From positions 1 through 7,341 of the forward strand of contig USIX01000114.1 of NCBI GenBank assembly GCA_900554895.1: a stretch of DNA of 7,341 nt, read 5' to 3'. Made by a program: the position numbers and the translations under genes. Below, one piece after another: positions 1 to 6,667 of this stretch. Position 1 is the first letter of the stretch. Every line of letters starts with the position of its first letter. The notes under the pieces are model-generated. The model made no database searches. It worked only from the letters and a program-made list of their open reading frames with translations, and was not told where the DNA came from. The DNA comes from an uncultured Megamonas sp. Its GTDB lineage: Bacteria > Bacillota > Negativicutes > Selenomonadales > Selenomonadaceae.

Positions 1-39
1 GGTACAATTAAAACACTATTAATTAGGGAGATGTAATTT

Positions 40-1107
40 ATGGTTAAATTTGTAGAAGCTAAAACATTGAAAGAAAAAGTAGATGTTTCCACTATCGGTT
101 TCGGTACACATTTTACTGATTATATGTTTGAAATGACTTATGATGAAGGTCAAGGCTGGCACGATGCACAAATCGTTCCGTATGAAGATATAAAAGTAAG
201 TCCGGCAAATGCTACGCTTCATTATGGTCAGGCTATTTTCGAAGGTATGAAGGCATTCCGTCAGGGCAAAGATGTTGTTATTTTCCGAACAAAGGACCAT
301 TTAAACCGTTTGAACAATTCTGCCAGAATTTTGGATATTCCGCCGATTGATGTTGATTTTGTGTACGATGCACTGCATCAACTGATTGCTATTGAAAAAG
401 ACTGGGTTCCGGCGCAGAGAGGTCAGAGTTTATACATACGTCCGTTCATTTTTGCCGATGACCCGTATCTTGGTGTAAATGTATCCAAAAAATATAAATT
501 CTATATCATTCTTTCGCCTGTTGCCGCTTATTATGCACATGGTTTCGCTCCGGTAAAAATCATGGTGGAAGACCATTATGTTCGTGCAACACAGGGCGGT
601 CTTGGCGAAGCTAAAACTCCGGCAAACTATGCAGCCAGCCTCCATGCAGGCCTTGAAGCTCATAAACACGGTTATGACCAGGTACTGTGGCTTGACGGCG
701 TACAGCATAAATACATCGGTGAAGTCGGTTCCATGAATATTTTATTTAAAATCGACGGCAAAATCGTAACTCCGGCTCTTGACGGCACTATTTTAAGCGG
801 TATTACCAGAAGAACCGTTCTTGCCGTAGCTAAAGACTGGGGTATGGATGTGGAAGAACGCGCTATTTCCATTGATGAGCTTGTAGAAGATTACAAAAAC
901 GGCAAACTTGAAGAAGTATTCGGTTCCGGTACTGCCGCCGTAATTTCTCCTGTCGGTGTACTTGGATATAAAGGTGAAGAAATGGTTATTGGCGACGGCA
1001 AAGTAGGACCTTTTGCTCAGAAAATGTTTGACTATATTACCGGACTTCAGAGCGGACTGGAAAAAGATGTTCACGGCTTTATTGATAAAGTTGCCACTGT
1101 GGATTGA
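40..1107 (+). CDS. ilvE: Branched-chain amino acid aminotransferase, long form
   Basis: A 355-residue cytosolic, PLP-dependent class IV aminotransferase that interconverts Leu, Ile and Val with their 2-oxo acids using glutamate/2-oxoglutarate, the last step of branched-chain synthesis. Seen in the sequence: the HYGQAIFEGMKAFR block (61-74), HLNRL with phosphate-contacting R90, RPFIFADDPYLG (134-145), the Schiff-base lysine K192 in GEAKTPANY, E228 in YIGEVGSMN facing the pyridine nitrogen, SGITRRT (253-259) and the phosphate loop GSGTAA (295-300). The length fits the approximately 340-360 residue bacterial/eukaryotic-type BCAT, not the approximately 300-residue E. coli type. The ATG at 40 follows AGGGAG (25-30) at a normal distance; an ATG at 31 runs straight into TAA. 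A TACAAT at 3-8 could be a -10, but its -35 would lie outside the window. A strong terminator follows 27 nt after the stop. Identification is secure; substrate preference among Leu, Ile and Val is inferred from the family. Confidence 0.96.
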   Translation: MVKFVEAKTLKEKVDVSTIGFGTHFTDYMFEMTYDEGQGWHDAQIVPYEDIKVSPANATLHYGQAIFEGMKAFRQGKDVVIFRTKDHLNRLNNSARILDIPPIDVDFVYDALHQLIAIEKDWVPAQRGQSLYIRPFIFADDPYLGVNVSKKYKFYIILSPVAAYYAHGFAPVKIMVEDHYVRATQGGLGEAKTPANYAASLHAGLEAHKHGYDQVLWLDGVQHKYIGEVGSMNILFKIDGKIVTPALDGTILSGITRRTVLAVAKDWGMDVEERAISIDELVEDYKNGKLEEVFGSGTAAVISPVGVLGYKGEEMVIGDGKVGPFAQKMFDYITGLQSGLEKDVHGFIDKVATVD

Positions 1108-1134
1108 TTGCGATAAATAGACAGTTATATAAAT

Positions 1135-1181
1135 AAAATAGCTTTTCGTTACAAGATATTCTGTAGCGAAAAGCTATTTTT
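1135..1181 (+). terminator. Intrinsic terminator of ilvE
   Basis: A long hairpin with arms 1135-1153 and 1162-1180: 19 pairs including one G-U, with an 8-nt loop at 1154-1161. The 3' arm ends in a TTTTT run (1177-1181). The A-run on the 5' arm means it could also work on the opposite strand. It separates ilvE from the fur operon. Confidence 0.93.
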
Positions 1182-1242
1182 GTATAAAAGATTGTATCTT
1201 TTTATTTTTTTATTGATATAGTATAATAAAAACTCTATGGTT

Positions 1243-1272
1243 TAGACAAAAACACAATTTGAATGATATAAT
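1243..1272 (+). promoter_or_regulatory. Sigma-A-type promoter for the fur-hemZ-hisS-aspS operon
   Basis: TAGACA (1243-1248, five of six matches to TTGACA), an 18-bp spacer, and a perfect TATAAT (1267-1272) preceded by TG at 1264-1265, making an extended -10. Transcription would start near 1279, leaving about 278 nt of untranslated leader before the GTG at 1557. A second TATAAT at 1222-1227 lacks a good -35 at the right distance. Confidence 0.6.
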
Positions 1273-1301
1273 AATGAAAGAGTTTGTCAAAGGCTTTGTA
1301 A

Positions 1302-1308
1302 TGATAAT
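1302..1308 (+). promoter_or_regulatory. Possible Fur half-site
   Basis: TGATAAT at 1302-1308 is an exact copy of the left half of the 7-1-7 Fur consensus (TGATAATnATTATCA), about 25 nt downstream of the predicted start of the fur transcript. The right half (1310-1316) matches poorly, at about two of seven. The position would suit autoregulation, but AT-rich DNA produces such heptamers by chance. Confidence 0.25.
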
Positions 1309-1337
1309 GTATTTTTGTTAAAATATATTTATTGTGT

Positions 1338-1382
1338 CGGCAGTATAATATATTTTAAAATCAGTAGTGCAGTATTATGCCG
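1338..1382 (+). repeat. Imperfect inverted repeat in the fur leader
   Basis: CGGCA (1338-1342) pairs with TGCCG (1378-1382). After a 3-nt bulge (1343-1345), TAATA (1346-1350) pairs with TATTA (1373-1377), and a T-G pair can extend the stem. The loop is about 20 nt. No T-run follows, so it is not a terminator. It could be an RNA hairpin of the leader or an operator-like repeat. Confidence 0.4.
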
Positions 1383-1393
1383 GAGTATTTAAG

Positions 1394-1409
1394 TCTATTA
1401 AATAATAGA
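1394..1409 (+). repeat. Perfect 7-2-7 palindrome in the fur leader
   Basis: TCTATTA (1394-1400) and TAATAGA (1403-1409) are exact reverse complements separated by AA. The size suits a dimeric regulator, but the sequence differs from the Fur (TGATAATnATTATCA) and PerR (TTATAATnATTATAA) consensus in both spacing and end bases. The 2-nt gap is too tight for an RNA hairpin without opening inner pairs. It lies just before the GC-richer structured block. Confidence 0.4.
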
Positions 1410-1410
1410 T

Positions 1411-1510
1411 ATGGGCAGGGCGTTGTCCAGTGTGGAAAGAACTTGTAAGACTGTCTTTTGATAGCAGGGTATCCCGAAATTTCATGGCTTGAGTTATGGA
1501 AAGTACGCCA
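1411..1510 (+). ncRNA. Candidate structured leader RNA or small RNA upstream of fur
   Basis: A block of about 100 nt, visibly richer in G and C than its flanks, as structured RNAs in AT-rich genomes often are. Seen: a hairpin with arms GGGCA (1413-1417) and TGTCC (1424-1428, one G-U); its loop contains GGCGT (1419-1423), exactly complementary to ACGCC (1505-1509), which would form a pseudoknot; a 9-bp hairpin (1480-1488 with 1493-1501, three G-U pairs) closed by a TTGA tetraloop; and a weaker AAAGA/TCTTT pairing (1436-1440 with 1454-1458). TGGAAAGAAC (1433-1442) recurs as TGGAAAGTAC (1497-1506). I do not recognise it as FMN, TPP, SAM, cobalamin, T-box, SRP, 6S, RNase P or tmRNA. It lies in the predicted fur 5' leader and could regulate it, be processed from it, or be chance structure. 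Confidence 0.35.
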
Positions 1511-1556
1511 AAAAAGATACTAGAAAGTTAAAAATATTGATAAGGGGGCTATTATC

Positions 1557-2021
1557 GTGCCTGTTAAAATAACTATGGAGGATTTGAAGCGCAAGCTTGC
1601 CGGTCCGCAGTACAAACTGACGCCACAGCGTAAAACAGTTTTGCAGATTTTTATAGACAGACCGGGACAGCATCTCAGTGCAGAGGACGTACATTTTATT
1701 TTAAAGGAAAATAAATTTGAAATCGGTCTGGCTACGGTATATCGCAGCCTGGAACTGCTGACGGATTTGAATATTTTAAATTCGCTAGATTTCGGCGACG
1801 GCTGTCGTCGTTATGAATTGAATGAAGCCAGCCCGGATGAACATCAGCATCATCATTTGATTTGTGTGGAATGCGGCAAGGTAATGGAATTTACGGACGA
1901 CCTGCTGGGGGATTTGGAAGATAAAATCGCCGATAAATGTGAATTTCAGATTATCGACCATCAATTAAAATTCTTCGGTTACTGTAAGGATTGTCAGAAA
2001 AAGCGTGAAGATAAATCGTGA
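1557..2021 (+). CDS. fur: Fur-family metal-dependent transcriptional repressor, probably the iron sensor Fur
   Basis: A 154-residue dimeric DNA-binding regulator. Seen: an N-terminal winged helix with LTPQR (21-25) and recognition helix ATVYRSL (59-65); the His-rich hinge HQHHH (96-100); and two structural-zinc pairs, C103/C106 and C143/C146. Metal-site residues: H39 aligns with H37 of B. subtilis PerR, E87 with D85, and E111 (in GKVMEF) with D104. In PerR the aspartate at 104 is critical for peroxide sensing, while Fur proteins carry Glu there, so iron-sensing Fur is favoured over PerR; Zur is less likely but not excluded. The start is GTG at 1557, with AAGGGGG (1542-1548) 8 nt upstream; the internal ATG at codon 7 has no ribosome binding site. 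The stop overlaps the hemZ start, so metal control may extend to heme-related chemistry and the downstream synthetases. Confidence 0.9.
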   Translation: MPVKITMEDLKRKLAGPQYKLTPQRKTVLQIFIDRPGQHLSAEDVHFILKENKFEIGLATVYRSLELLTDLNILNSLDFGDGCRRYELNEASPDEHQHHHLICVECGKVMEFTDDLLGDLEDKIADKCEFQIIDHQLKFFGYCKDCQKKREDKS

Positions 2022-3502
2022 TAGTTAAGTCTTTTTATCTGAACAGCACACGTGAAATTATCGTGAAAATAGTCAAGGAAATACTTGTGCTGTTTAAAGT
2101 GAATATAGTTGAAGACGCTGTTTATGCCGATTATGATAAACTGGAAATCATTAATAACGTATCAGAACTGAACAGATGTGTTGAAACGGTGTTGTCTTTG
2201 CAAAAAAATGAAGAAACCGTTTCATTCAATCGTGTCGCTTTTCTGCATGCGGATGAAAGTTTGAAGGCGGGCATTAACCGTCTGATAAAATTGAATTTAT
2301 ATCATATTTTCTGTGAAGATTTGCGTATGAAAACTGCACCGTGGGGCATACTGCACGGCGTGAGACCGACGAAAATTGTACACCGCTTTATGGAAAACGG
2401 CTTAAATCGTGAAGAGGTAATCCATCGTCTGCAGAAGGATTATGAAGTGACGGTGCCGAAAGCCGGATTAATTACGGATATTGCCTATCTGCAGCTGCCT
2501 TTTCTGGAAAAAGCGCGTGACCCGCGCCTTATAAGCGTATATGTCGGCATACCGTTCTGTCCGTCGCGCTGTTTATACTGCTCCTTTCCGTCAAGTATTC
2601 TGCCGAGCAGTGAGATTACAGCAAAATATTTAAAAACGCTTGCATATGAAATCGGGCAGATTAAATCGCTGATTGATGAATACGATTTTAAAGTACAGAC
2701 TATTTATGTCGGCGGAGGAACACCGACCAGCCTGAATGAAAATGATTTTGATGATTTATTGAAGTTAGTGGCAAATTCTTTTAAAGGCGATTTTCTGGAG
2801 GAATTTACCGTAGAGGCGGGCAGACCGGACTCTATAACTTTGGCGAAGGCAAAATCAATCGTGAAATGCGGTGCAGGCAGAATAAGTATCAATCCTCAAA
2901 CCATGCAGGACAGAACGCTTTATCTAATCGGACGCCGACATTGTGCCGATGACATTATTCGTGCTTTTAAAGAAGTTCGTCAGGCAGGAATACATCATAT
3001 CAATACGGATTTGATAATCGGTCTTCCAGGTGAAAATGAAGCTGATGCTGAAGATACGATTAGTAAAGTTATTGATTTAAAACCGGATGATATCACACTT
3101 CATGCACTTGCCCTGAAAAAAGGTTCTGAACTGAAATTAATCAAGGATGATATCGTACTACCCGATGACGAAACGGTGCAGAACATGTCTGCCATAATGA
3201 CGAAATCCATTGCTGATTACGGTCTTGTTCCTTATTATATCTATCGTCAGGGATATATGAGTGGTCAGCTGGAAAATGTGGGTTACAGTAAAAAAGGCAG
3301 TGAAGGCATCTACAATATTCAGATTATGGGAGAACGGCAGACGATTTTGGGCGTCGGCGGTGCCGCTACCAGTAAGATAACATATCCGGGCAAAAGACTG
3401 CAGACTTCTTTCAATGCGAAGGATTTATACACTTATTTAAATAGTATAGATAAATATATTGACCGCCGCAGAACTTTATTAAGAGAAACTTATGGCGGTT
3501 AA
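2018..3502 (+). CDS. hemZ: HemZ-type radical SAM protein (coproporphyrinogen dehydrogenase family)
   Basis: A 494-residue protein of the HemN/HemW/HemZ group, cytosolic, using a [4Fe-4S] cluster and S-adenosylmethionine. Seen: an N-terminal region (about 1-170) containing WGILHGVRPTKI (109-120), typical of HemZ; the cluster motif CPSRCLYC with C181, C185 and C188; the SAM-binding GGGTPTS (232-238); EAGRPDS (266-272); DLIIGLPGE (331-339); and the HemZ-like tail YYIYRQGYMSGQLENVGYS (406-424). Length and layout match B. subtilis HemZ (about 500 residues), including the start. The GTG start lies in a GTGA overlap with the fur stop and has only a weak upstream GAAG, so translation is probably coupled to fur. 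B. subtilis HemZ has a Cys in its GIGCGAAS stretch; here the equivalent is GVGGAATS. The family name implies oxidative decarboxylation of coproporphyrinogen III, but the true activity of HemZ proteins is not firmly settled, and a heme-chaperone-like role is possible. Confidence 0.9.
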   Translation: MIVKSFYLNSTREIIVKIVKEILVLFKVNIVEDAVYADYDKLEIINNVSELNRCVETVLSLQKNEETVSFNRVAFLHADESLKAGINRLIKLNLYHIFCEDLRMKTAPWGILHGVRPTKIVHRFMENGLNREEVIHRLQKDYEVTVPKAGLITDIAYLQLPFLEKARDPRLISVYVGIPFCPSRCLYCSFPSSILPSSEITAKYLKTLAYEIGQIKSLIDEYDFKVQTIYVGGGTPTSLNENDFDDLLKLVANSFKGDFLEEFTVEAGRPDSITLAKAKSIVKCGAGRISINPQTMQDRTLYLIGRRHCADDIIRAFKEVRQAGIHHINTDLIIGLPGENEADAEDTISKVIDLKPDDITLHALALKKGSELKLIKDDIVLPDDETVQNMSAIMTKSIADYGLVPYYIYRQGYMSGQLENVGYSKKGSEGIYNIQIMGERQTILGVGGAATSKITYPGKRLQTSFNAKDLYTYLNSIDKYIDRRRTLLRETYGG

Positions 3503-3518
3503 ATTGAGGTGATTTTTT

Positions 3519-4784
3519 ATGTTGACAAAGGCTCCTCGCGGAACCAGAGATATACTTCCGGATAAAGTCGGCAACTGGCTTTATCTGGAAAATTTAATCA
3601 GAAAATTGTGCGCTCAGTTCGGCTATCGTGAAATCAGAACACCGATATTTGAACATACGGAACTGTTTCAGCGCGGTATAGGTGAAACGACTGACGTTGT
3701 AGAAAAGGAAATGTATACATTCACGGACAGAGGCAATCGCAGCATTACACTGCGTCCGGAAAATACGGCAGCGGCTGTTCGCTCTTATTTGGAAAATAAA
3801 TTGTATGCTGATACGAATTTATGCAAATTGTTTTATATCGGTTCCATGTTCAGATATGACCGCCCGCAGGCGGGGCGCTATCGTGAGTTTCATCAGTTCG
3901 GTGTGGAAGCACTCGGTGAAGCCAATCCTGCCGTTGATGCGGAAATAATTTCTTTAGCAGTACAGTTTTTACAGGATTTGGGGCTTAAAGATATTAAACT
4001 GTTGTTGAATTCTGTGGGTTGCCCGAAATGCCGTCCGATTTATCGCCAGAAACTGCAGGAATTCTTTAAACCGGTAATCGGCGAAATGTGTGAAGACTGT
4101 CAGTCACGCTATGACAGAAATCCGATGCGTCTTTTGGACTGCAAAAACGAAAAATGCAAAAAGCTGGCGGAAAATGCTCCGGCCATTACTGACTGTCTGT
4201 GTGACGAATGCAACGAGCATTTCCATAAAGTACAGGAATTTTTAACAGCAGCCGGCATTGATTTTGAACTGGACCCGGGTTTGGTACGCGGTCTGGACTA
4301 TTATACGAAAACGGCGTTTGAACTTAAATATATTCCGCTCGGCGCTCAAAGTGCCGTACTTGGCGGCGGACGATACGACGGACTTATTGAAGAATGCGGC
4401 GGCAAGCCGACTCCTGCCGTTGGGTTTGCAACGGGACTTGAACGTGTGCTTTTGGCACTTGAAATGCAAAATCTGCTGCCGGAAACAGTCTATGATACGG
4501 ATGTATTTATCGTAGCTCTCGGCGAAGCTGTACAGGCAAAGGCTTTTGAAATATTATCCAATTTGCGCCGCGCAGGCTTTAAAGCCGCTATGGATTATGC
4601 AGGACGCAGTATGAAAGCTCAGATGAAACAGGCCAATAAAGCAAATGCAAAAATTGCTGTTATTTTAGGTGAAAATGAGTTACAATCAAATAGTGCCGTT
4701 GTAAAAGATATGACAGACAGCATACAGGAAACTGTTTCCCTGGAGGCATTACTTAATACGCTTAAGGAAAAATGCTCTAAATAA
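3519..4784 (+). CDS. hisS: Histidyl-tRNA synthetase
   Basis: A 421-residue class II synthetase, cytosolic homodimer, that attaches histidine to tRNA-His. Seen: PRGTRDILP near the N-terminus (6-14); motif 1 around YREIRTPIFEHTELF (36-50); motif 2 FYIGSMFRYDRPQAGRYREF (105-124) with R112; the His-specific RGLDYYT (257-263) and GGGRYDGL (282-289); motif 3 GFATGLERV with R309; and a C-terminal anticodon-binding domain (about 326-416). A Cys-rich segment (C168/C171, C191/C194, C208, C213, C226, C228, C231) lies before the HisA motif; Bacillus HisRS keeps few of these cysteines, while many clostridial-type enzymes have them, so zinc binding is plausible. The ATG at 3519 follows GAGGTGAT (3506-3513), and the gene begins 16 nt after hemZ, which supports cotranscription. 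No T-box leader precedes it. Confidence 0.97.
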   Translation: MLTKAPRGTRDILPDKVGNWLYLENLIRKLCAQFGYREIRTPIFEHTELFQRGIGETTDVVEKEMYTFTDRGNRSITLRPENTAAAVRSYLENKLYADTNLCKLFYIGSMFRYDRPQAGRYREFHQFGVEALGEANPAVDAEIISLAVQFLQDLGLKDIKLLLNSVGCPKCRPIYRQKLQEFFKPVIGEMCEDCQSRYDRNPMRLLDCKNEKCKKLAENAPAITDCLCDECNEHFHKVQEFLTAAGIDFELDPGLVRGLDYYTKTAFELKYIPLGAQSAVLGGGRYDGLIEECGGKPTPAVGFATGLERVLLALEMQNLLPETVYDTDVFIVALGEAVQAKAFEILSNLRRAGFKAAMDYAGRSMKAQMKQANKANAKIAVILGENELQSNSAVVKDMTDSIQETVSLEALLNTLKEKCSK

Positions 4785-4792
4785 ACAGTCTT

Positions 4793-4810
4793 TCTCTTGC
4801 AGATAAGAGA
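4793..4810 (+). repeat. Short hairpin between hisS and aspS
   Basis: TCTCTT (4793-4798) and AAGAGA (4805-4810) are exact reverse complements around the 6-nt loop GCAGAT. There is no T-run, so it is unlikely to terminate transcription. It could mark an mRNA processing or stability site between the two synthetase genes, or be chance. Confidence 0.3.
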
Positions 4811-4834
4811 TTGCCATATAAACAAATAATTATT

Positions 4835-4841
4835 GAGGTGG
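4835..4841 (+). promoter_or_regulatory. Ribosome binding site that decides the aspS start
   Basis: GAGGTGG ends 10 nt before the ATG at 4852. In-frame ATGs at 4861 and 4870 would be 19 and 28 nt away, so the first ATG is preferred even though homology to other AspRS proteins becomes clear only from NRTHHCGEL (residue 8 onward). Confidence 0.7.
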
Positions 4842-4851
4842 AATTTTACAA

Positions 4852-6654
4852 ATGGAAACAATGGAAGGTATGAACAGAACGCACCATTGTGGTGAGCTTC
4901 GTGCTCAAAATGAAGGTCAGGAAGTTGTAGTATGCGGCTGGGTATCTCATCGCCGCGACCATGGTGGACTTATTTTTATTGATTTACGTGACAGAAGCGG
5001 TCTGGTACAGCTCGTTTTTGCTGAAGACAAAATCGGTGCGGACCAGTTCCCGAAAGCAGAGTCTTTGCGCTCCGAATTCGTAGTTGCTGTACGTGGTAAA
5101 GTCTGCCTGCGCGATAAAGAAACAATCAATCCGAATATGGAAACGGGCGAAATTGAAATTTATGCTGAAGAACTGCGTATTTTAAATAAAGCAATGACGC
5201 CGCCGTTTTATATTCAGGACGGTGTTGACGTTGATGAAAACGTACGATTAAAATATCGCTATCTGGATTTACGCCGTCCGGAAATGCAGAAAAATATCAT
5301 GCTGCGTCATCGTGTAGCAAAACTGATGCGTGATTACATGGATAAACACGGTTTTCTGGAAATCGAAACACCGATGCTTACAAAAAGCACACCGGAAGGT
5401 GCGCGCGACTATCTCGTGCCGAGTCGTGTAAATCCGGGCAAATTCTATGCGCTGCCGCAGTCTCCGCAGATTTTCAAACAGCTTTTAATGGTGGCAGGTT
5501 ATGAAAAATATTTCCAGATTGTACGCTGCTTCCGTGATGAAGATTTGCGTGCTGACCGTCAGCCGGAATTTACTCAGCTCGATATTGAAATGTCCTTTGT
5601 CGACCAGGAATATATCCTGACGCTGATGGAAGGTCTGATGCAGACGATTTTTGAAACTATCGGCGAAAAAGTACAGGCTCCGTTCCTGCGCATGACTTGG
5701 GATGAAGCAATGGAAAGATATGGTTCCGATAAACCGGATATCCGTTTTGGCATGGAACTCATGGATATTTCCGAATATGTCAAAGGCTCCGATTTCAAAG
5801 TATTTAAATCCGTTCTTGATAACGGCGGACAGGTAAAAGTCATTAAGGTTGACGGATATGCCAATATTCCGCGCCGTGAACTGGACGGTCTGGTAGAATA
5901 TGCTCAAAGATACGGTGCGAAAGGTCTTGCATGGATTCAATACACGGAAAAAGAAATAAAATCTCCGTTCAAAAAATTCTACAGTGAAGAAACGTTCCAG
6001 CAGATTAAAGAAGCAACAAACGCTAAAACAGGCGACTTGCTGCTTGTAGTTGCCGATAAACCGCTCGTTGTTGCACAGGCTCTTGGCGAATTGCGCCTTG
6101 AAATGGGTCGCCGTCGCGGTCTTATCAACGAAAACGAATATAAATTCCTCTGGGTTGTCGACTTCCCGATGTTTGAATATGATGAAGAAAACAAACGCTG
6201 GAAAGCTATGCACCATCCATTCACTGCTCCGCGCGACGAAGATGTGCAGTATCTCACGACTGACCCGGGCCGCGTAAAAGCTAAAGCATACGATATGGTA
6301 TTAAACGGCGTAGAAGTAGGCGGCGGCAGCCTGCGTATCTATAACAGCGATACACAGGAAAAAGTATTTGAAGCTATCGGCCTTACGCCGGAAGAAGCAC
6401 ATGAAAAATTCGGCTTCATGCTTGACGCTTTCAAATACGGCACTCCTCCGCACGGCGGACTTGCTTTCGGTCTTGACCGTTTAATCATGCTCATGGCTAA
6501 ACGTTCTTCTATCCGTGATGTTATTCCGTTCCCTAAAACTCAGAGTGCAAGCTGCCTGATGACCCAGGCTCCGTCCGAAGTAGACGCAAAACAGCTGCGT
6601 GAACTTTCCATTCGTACTGCCGTTGCGCCGAAAAAGAAAGCAGAAACTAAATAA
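4852..6654 (+). CDS. aspS: Aspartyl-tRNA synthetase, bacterial type
   Basis: A 600-residue class IIb synthetase, cytosolic homodimer, charging tRNA-Asp with aspartate. Seen: an N-terminal OB-fold anticodon domain (about 8-112) with GWVSHRRDHGGLIFIDLRDRSG (29-50); motif 1 around FLEIETPML (168-176); STPEGARDYLVPSR (179-192); motif 2 from 221 to 249 with R225, R228 and the LRADRQPEF stretch; a bacterial GAD-type insertion (about 290-420); HHPFTAP (454-460); and motif 3 GGLAFGLDRL with R543. H37 sits where discriminating enzymes of E. coli and B. subtilis have Leu and the non-discriminating Pseudomonas aeruginosa enzyme has His31, so this AspRS may also charge tRNA-Asn. That reading depends on a GatCAB amidotransferase elsewhere in the genome. 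It follows hisS by 67 nt, the common Firmicutes order, and is the last gene before a strong terminator. Confidence 0.97.
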   Translation: METMEGMNRTHHCGELRAQNEGQEVVVCGWVSHRRDHGGLIFIDLRDRSGLVQLVFAEDKIGADQFPKAESLRSEFVVAVRGKVCLRDKETINPNMETGEIEIYAEELRILNKAMTPPFYIQDGVDVDENVRLKYRYLDLRRPEMQKNIMLRHRVAKLMRDYMDKHGFLEIETPMLTKSTPEGARDYLVPSRVNPGKFYALPQSPQIFKQLLMVAGYEKYFQIVRCFRDEDLRADRQPEFTQLDIEMSFVDQEYILTLMEGLMQTIFETIGEKVQAPFLRMTWDEAMERYGSDKPDIRFGMELMDISEYVKGSDFKVFKSVLDNGGQVKVIKVDGYANIPRRELDGLVEYAQRYGAKGLAWIQYTEKEIKSPFKKFYSEETFQQIKEATNAKTGDLLLVVADKPLVVAQALGELRLEMGRRRGLINENEYKFLWVVDFPMFEYDEENKRWKAMHHPFTAPRDEDVQYLTTDPGRVKAKAYDMVLNGVEVGGGSLRIYNSDTQEKVFEAIGLTPEEAHEKFGFMLDAFKYGTPPHGGLAFGLDRLIMLMAKRSSIRDVIPFPKTQSASCLMTQAPSEVDAKQLRELSIRTAVAPKKKAETK

Positions 6655-6667
6655 ATAGGTTATAAAT

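Larger units (their letters stand above)
1182..1556 (+). other. Long non-coding leader region upstream of fur
   Basis: About 375 bases without a convincing gene. The first part (1182-1410) is very AT-rich and contains a promoter, a Fur half-site-like heptamer and two inverted repeats; the second part (about 1411-1510) is clearly GC-richer and foldable. Short open stretches exist (for example 16 codons from 1411 and 15 codons from 1274), but none has a ribosome binding site. I see no tRNA and no T-box element (no AGGGTGGNACCGCG-like antiterminator sequence). Confidence 0.7.

Noticed and set aside
1274..1321. A 15-codon open frame starting with ATG at 1274
   Set aside because: The start codon overlaps the end of the predicted -10 region and would lie upstream of the transcription start; no ribosome binding site.
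1338..1382. The hairpin as an intrinsic terminator
   Set aside because: No T-run follows the 3' arm, and the loop is about 20 nt.
1413..1420. GGGCAGGG resembles part of the FMN riboswitch
   Set aside because: The other conserved FMN riboswitch segments (such as the ATTCCCGACCGGCGGT-like part) are absent, and the downstream gene is not riboflavin-related.
1411..1461. A 16-codon open frame (ATG at 1411, ending TGA) in the fur leader
   Set aside because: No ribosome binding site precedes it, and the block's structure explains its higher GC better.
4258..4515. An 85-codon + strand open frame within hisS in another frame
   Set aside because: It overlaps the conserved HisRS motif region and has no homology-like features of its own.
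4795..4822. Possible internal promoter for aspS (TATAAA at 4817-4822)
   Set aside because: No acceptable -35 hexamer is found 16-18 bp upstream.
5485..6216. A 243-codon open frame on the minus strand inside aspS
   Set aside because: It lies wholly within a certain AspRS gene and its translation shows no recognisable motif; it is an antisense shadow of the codon pattern.
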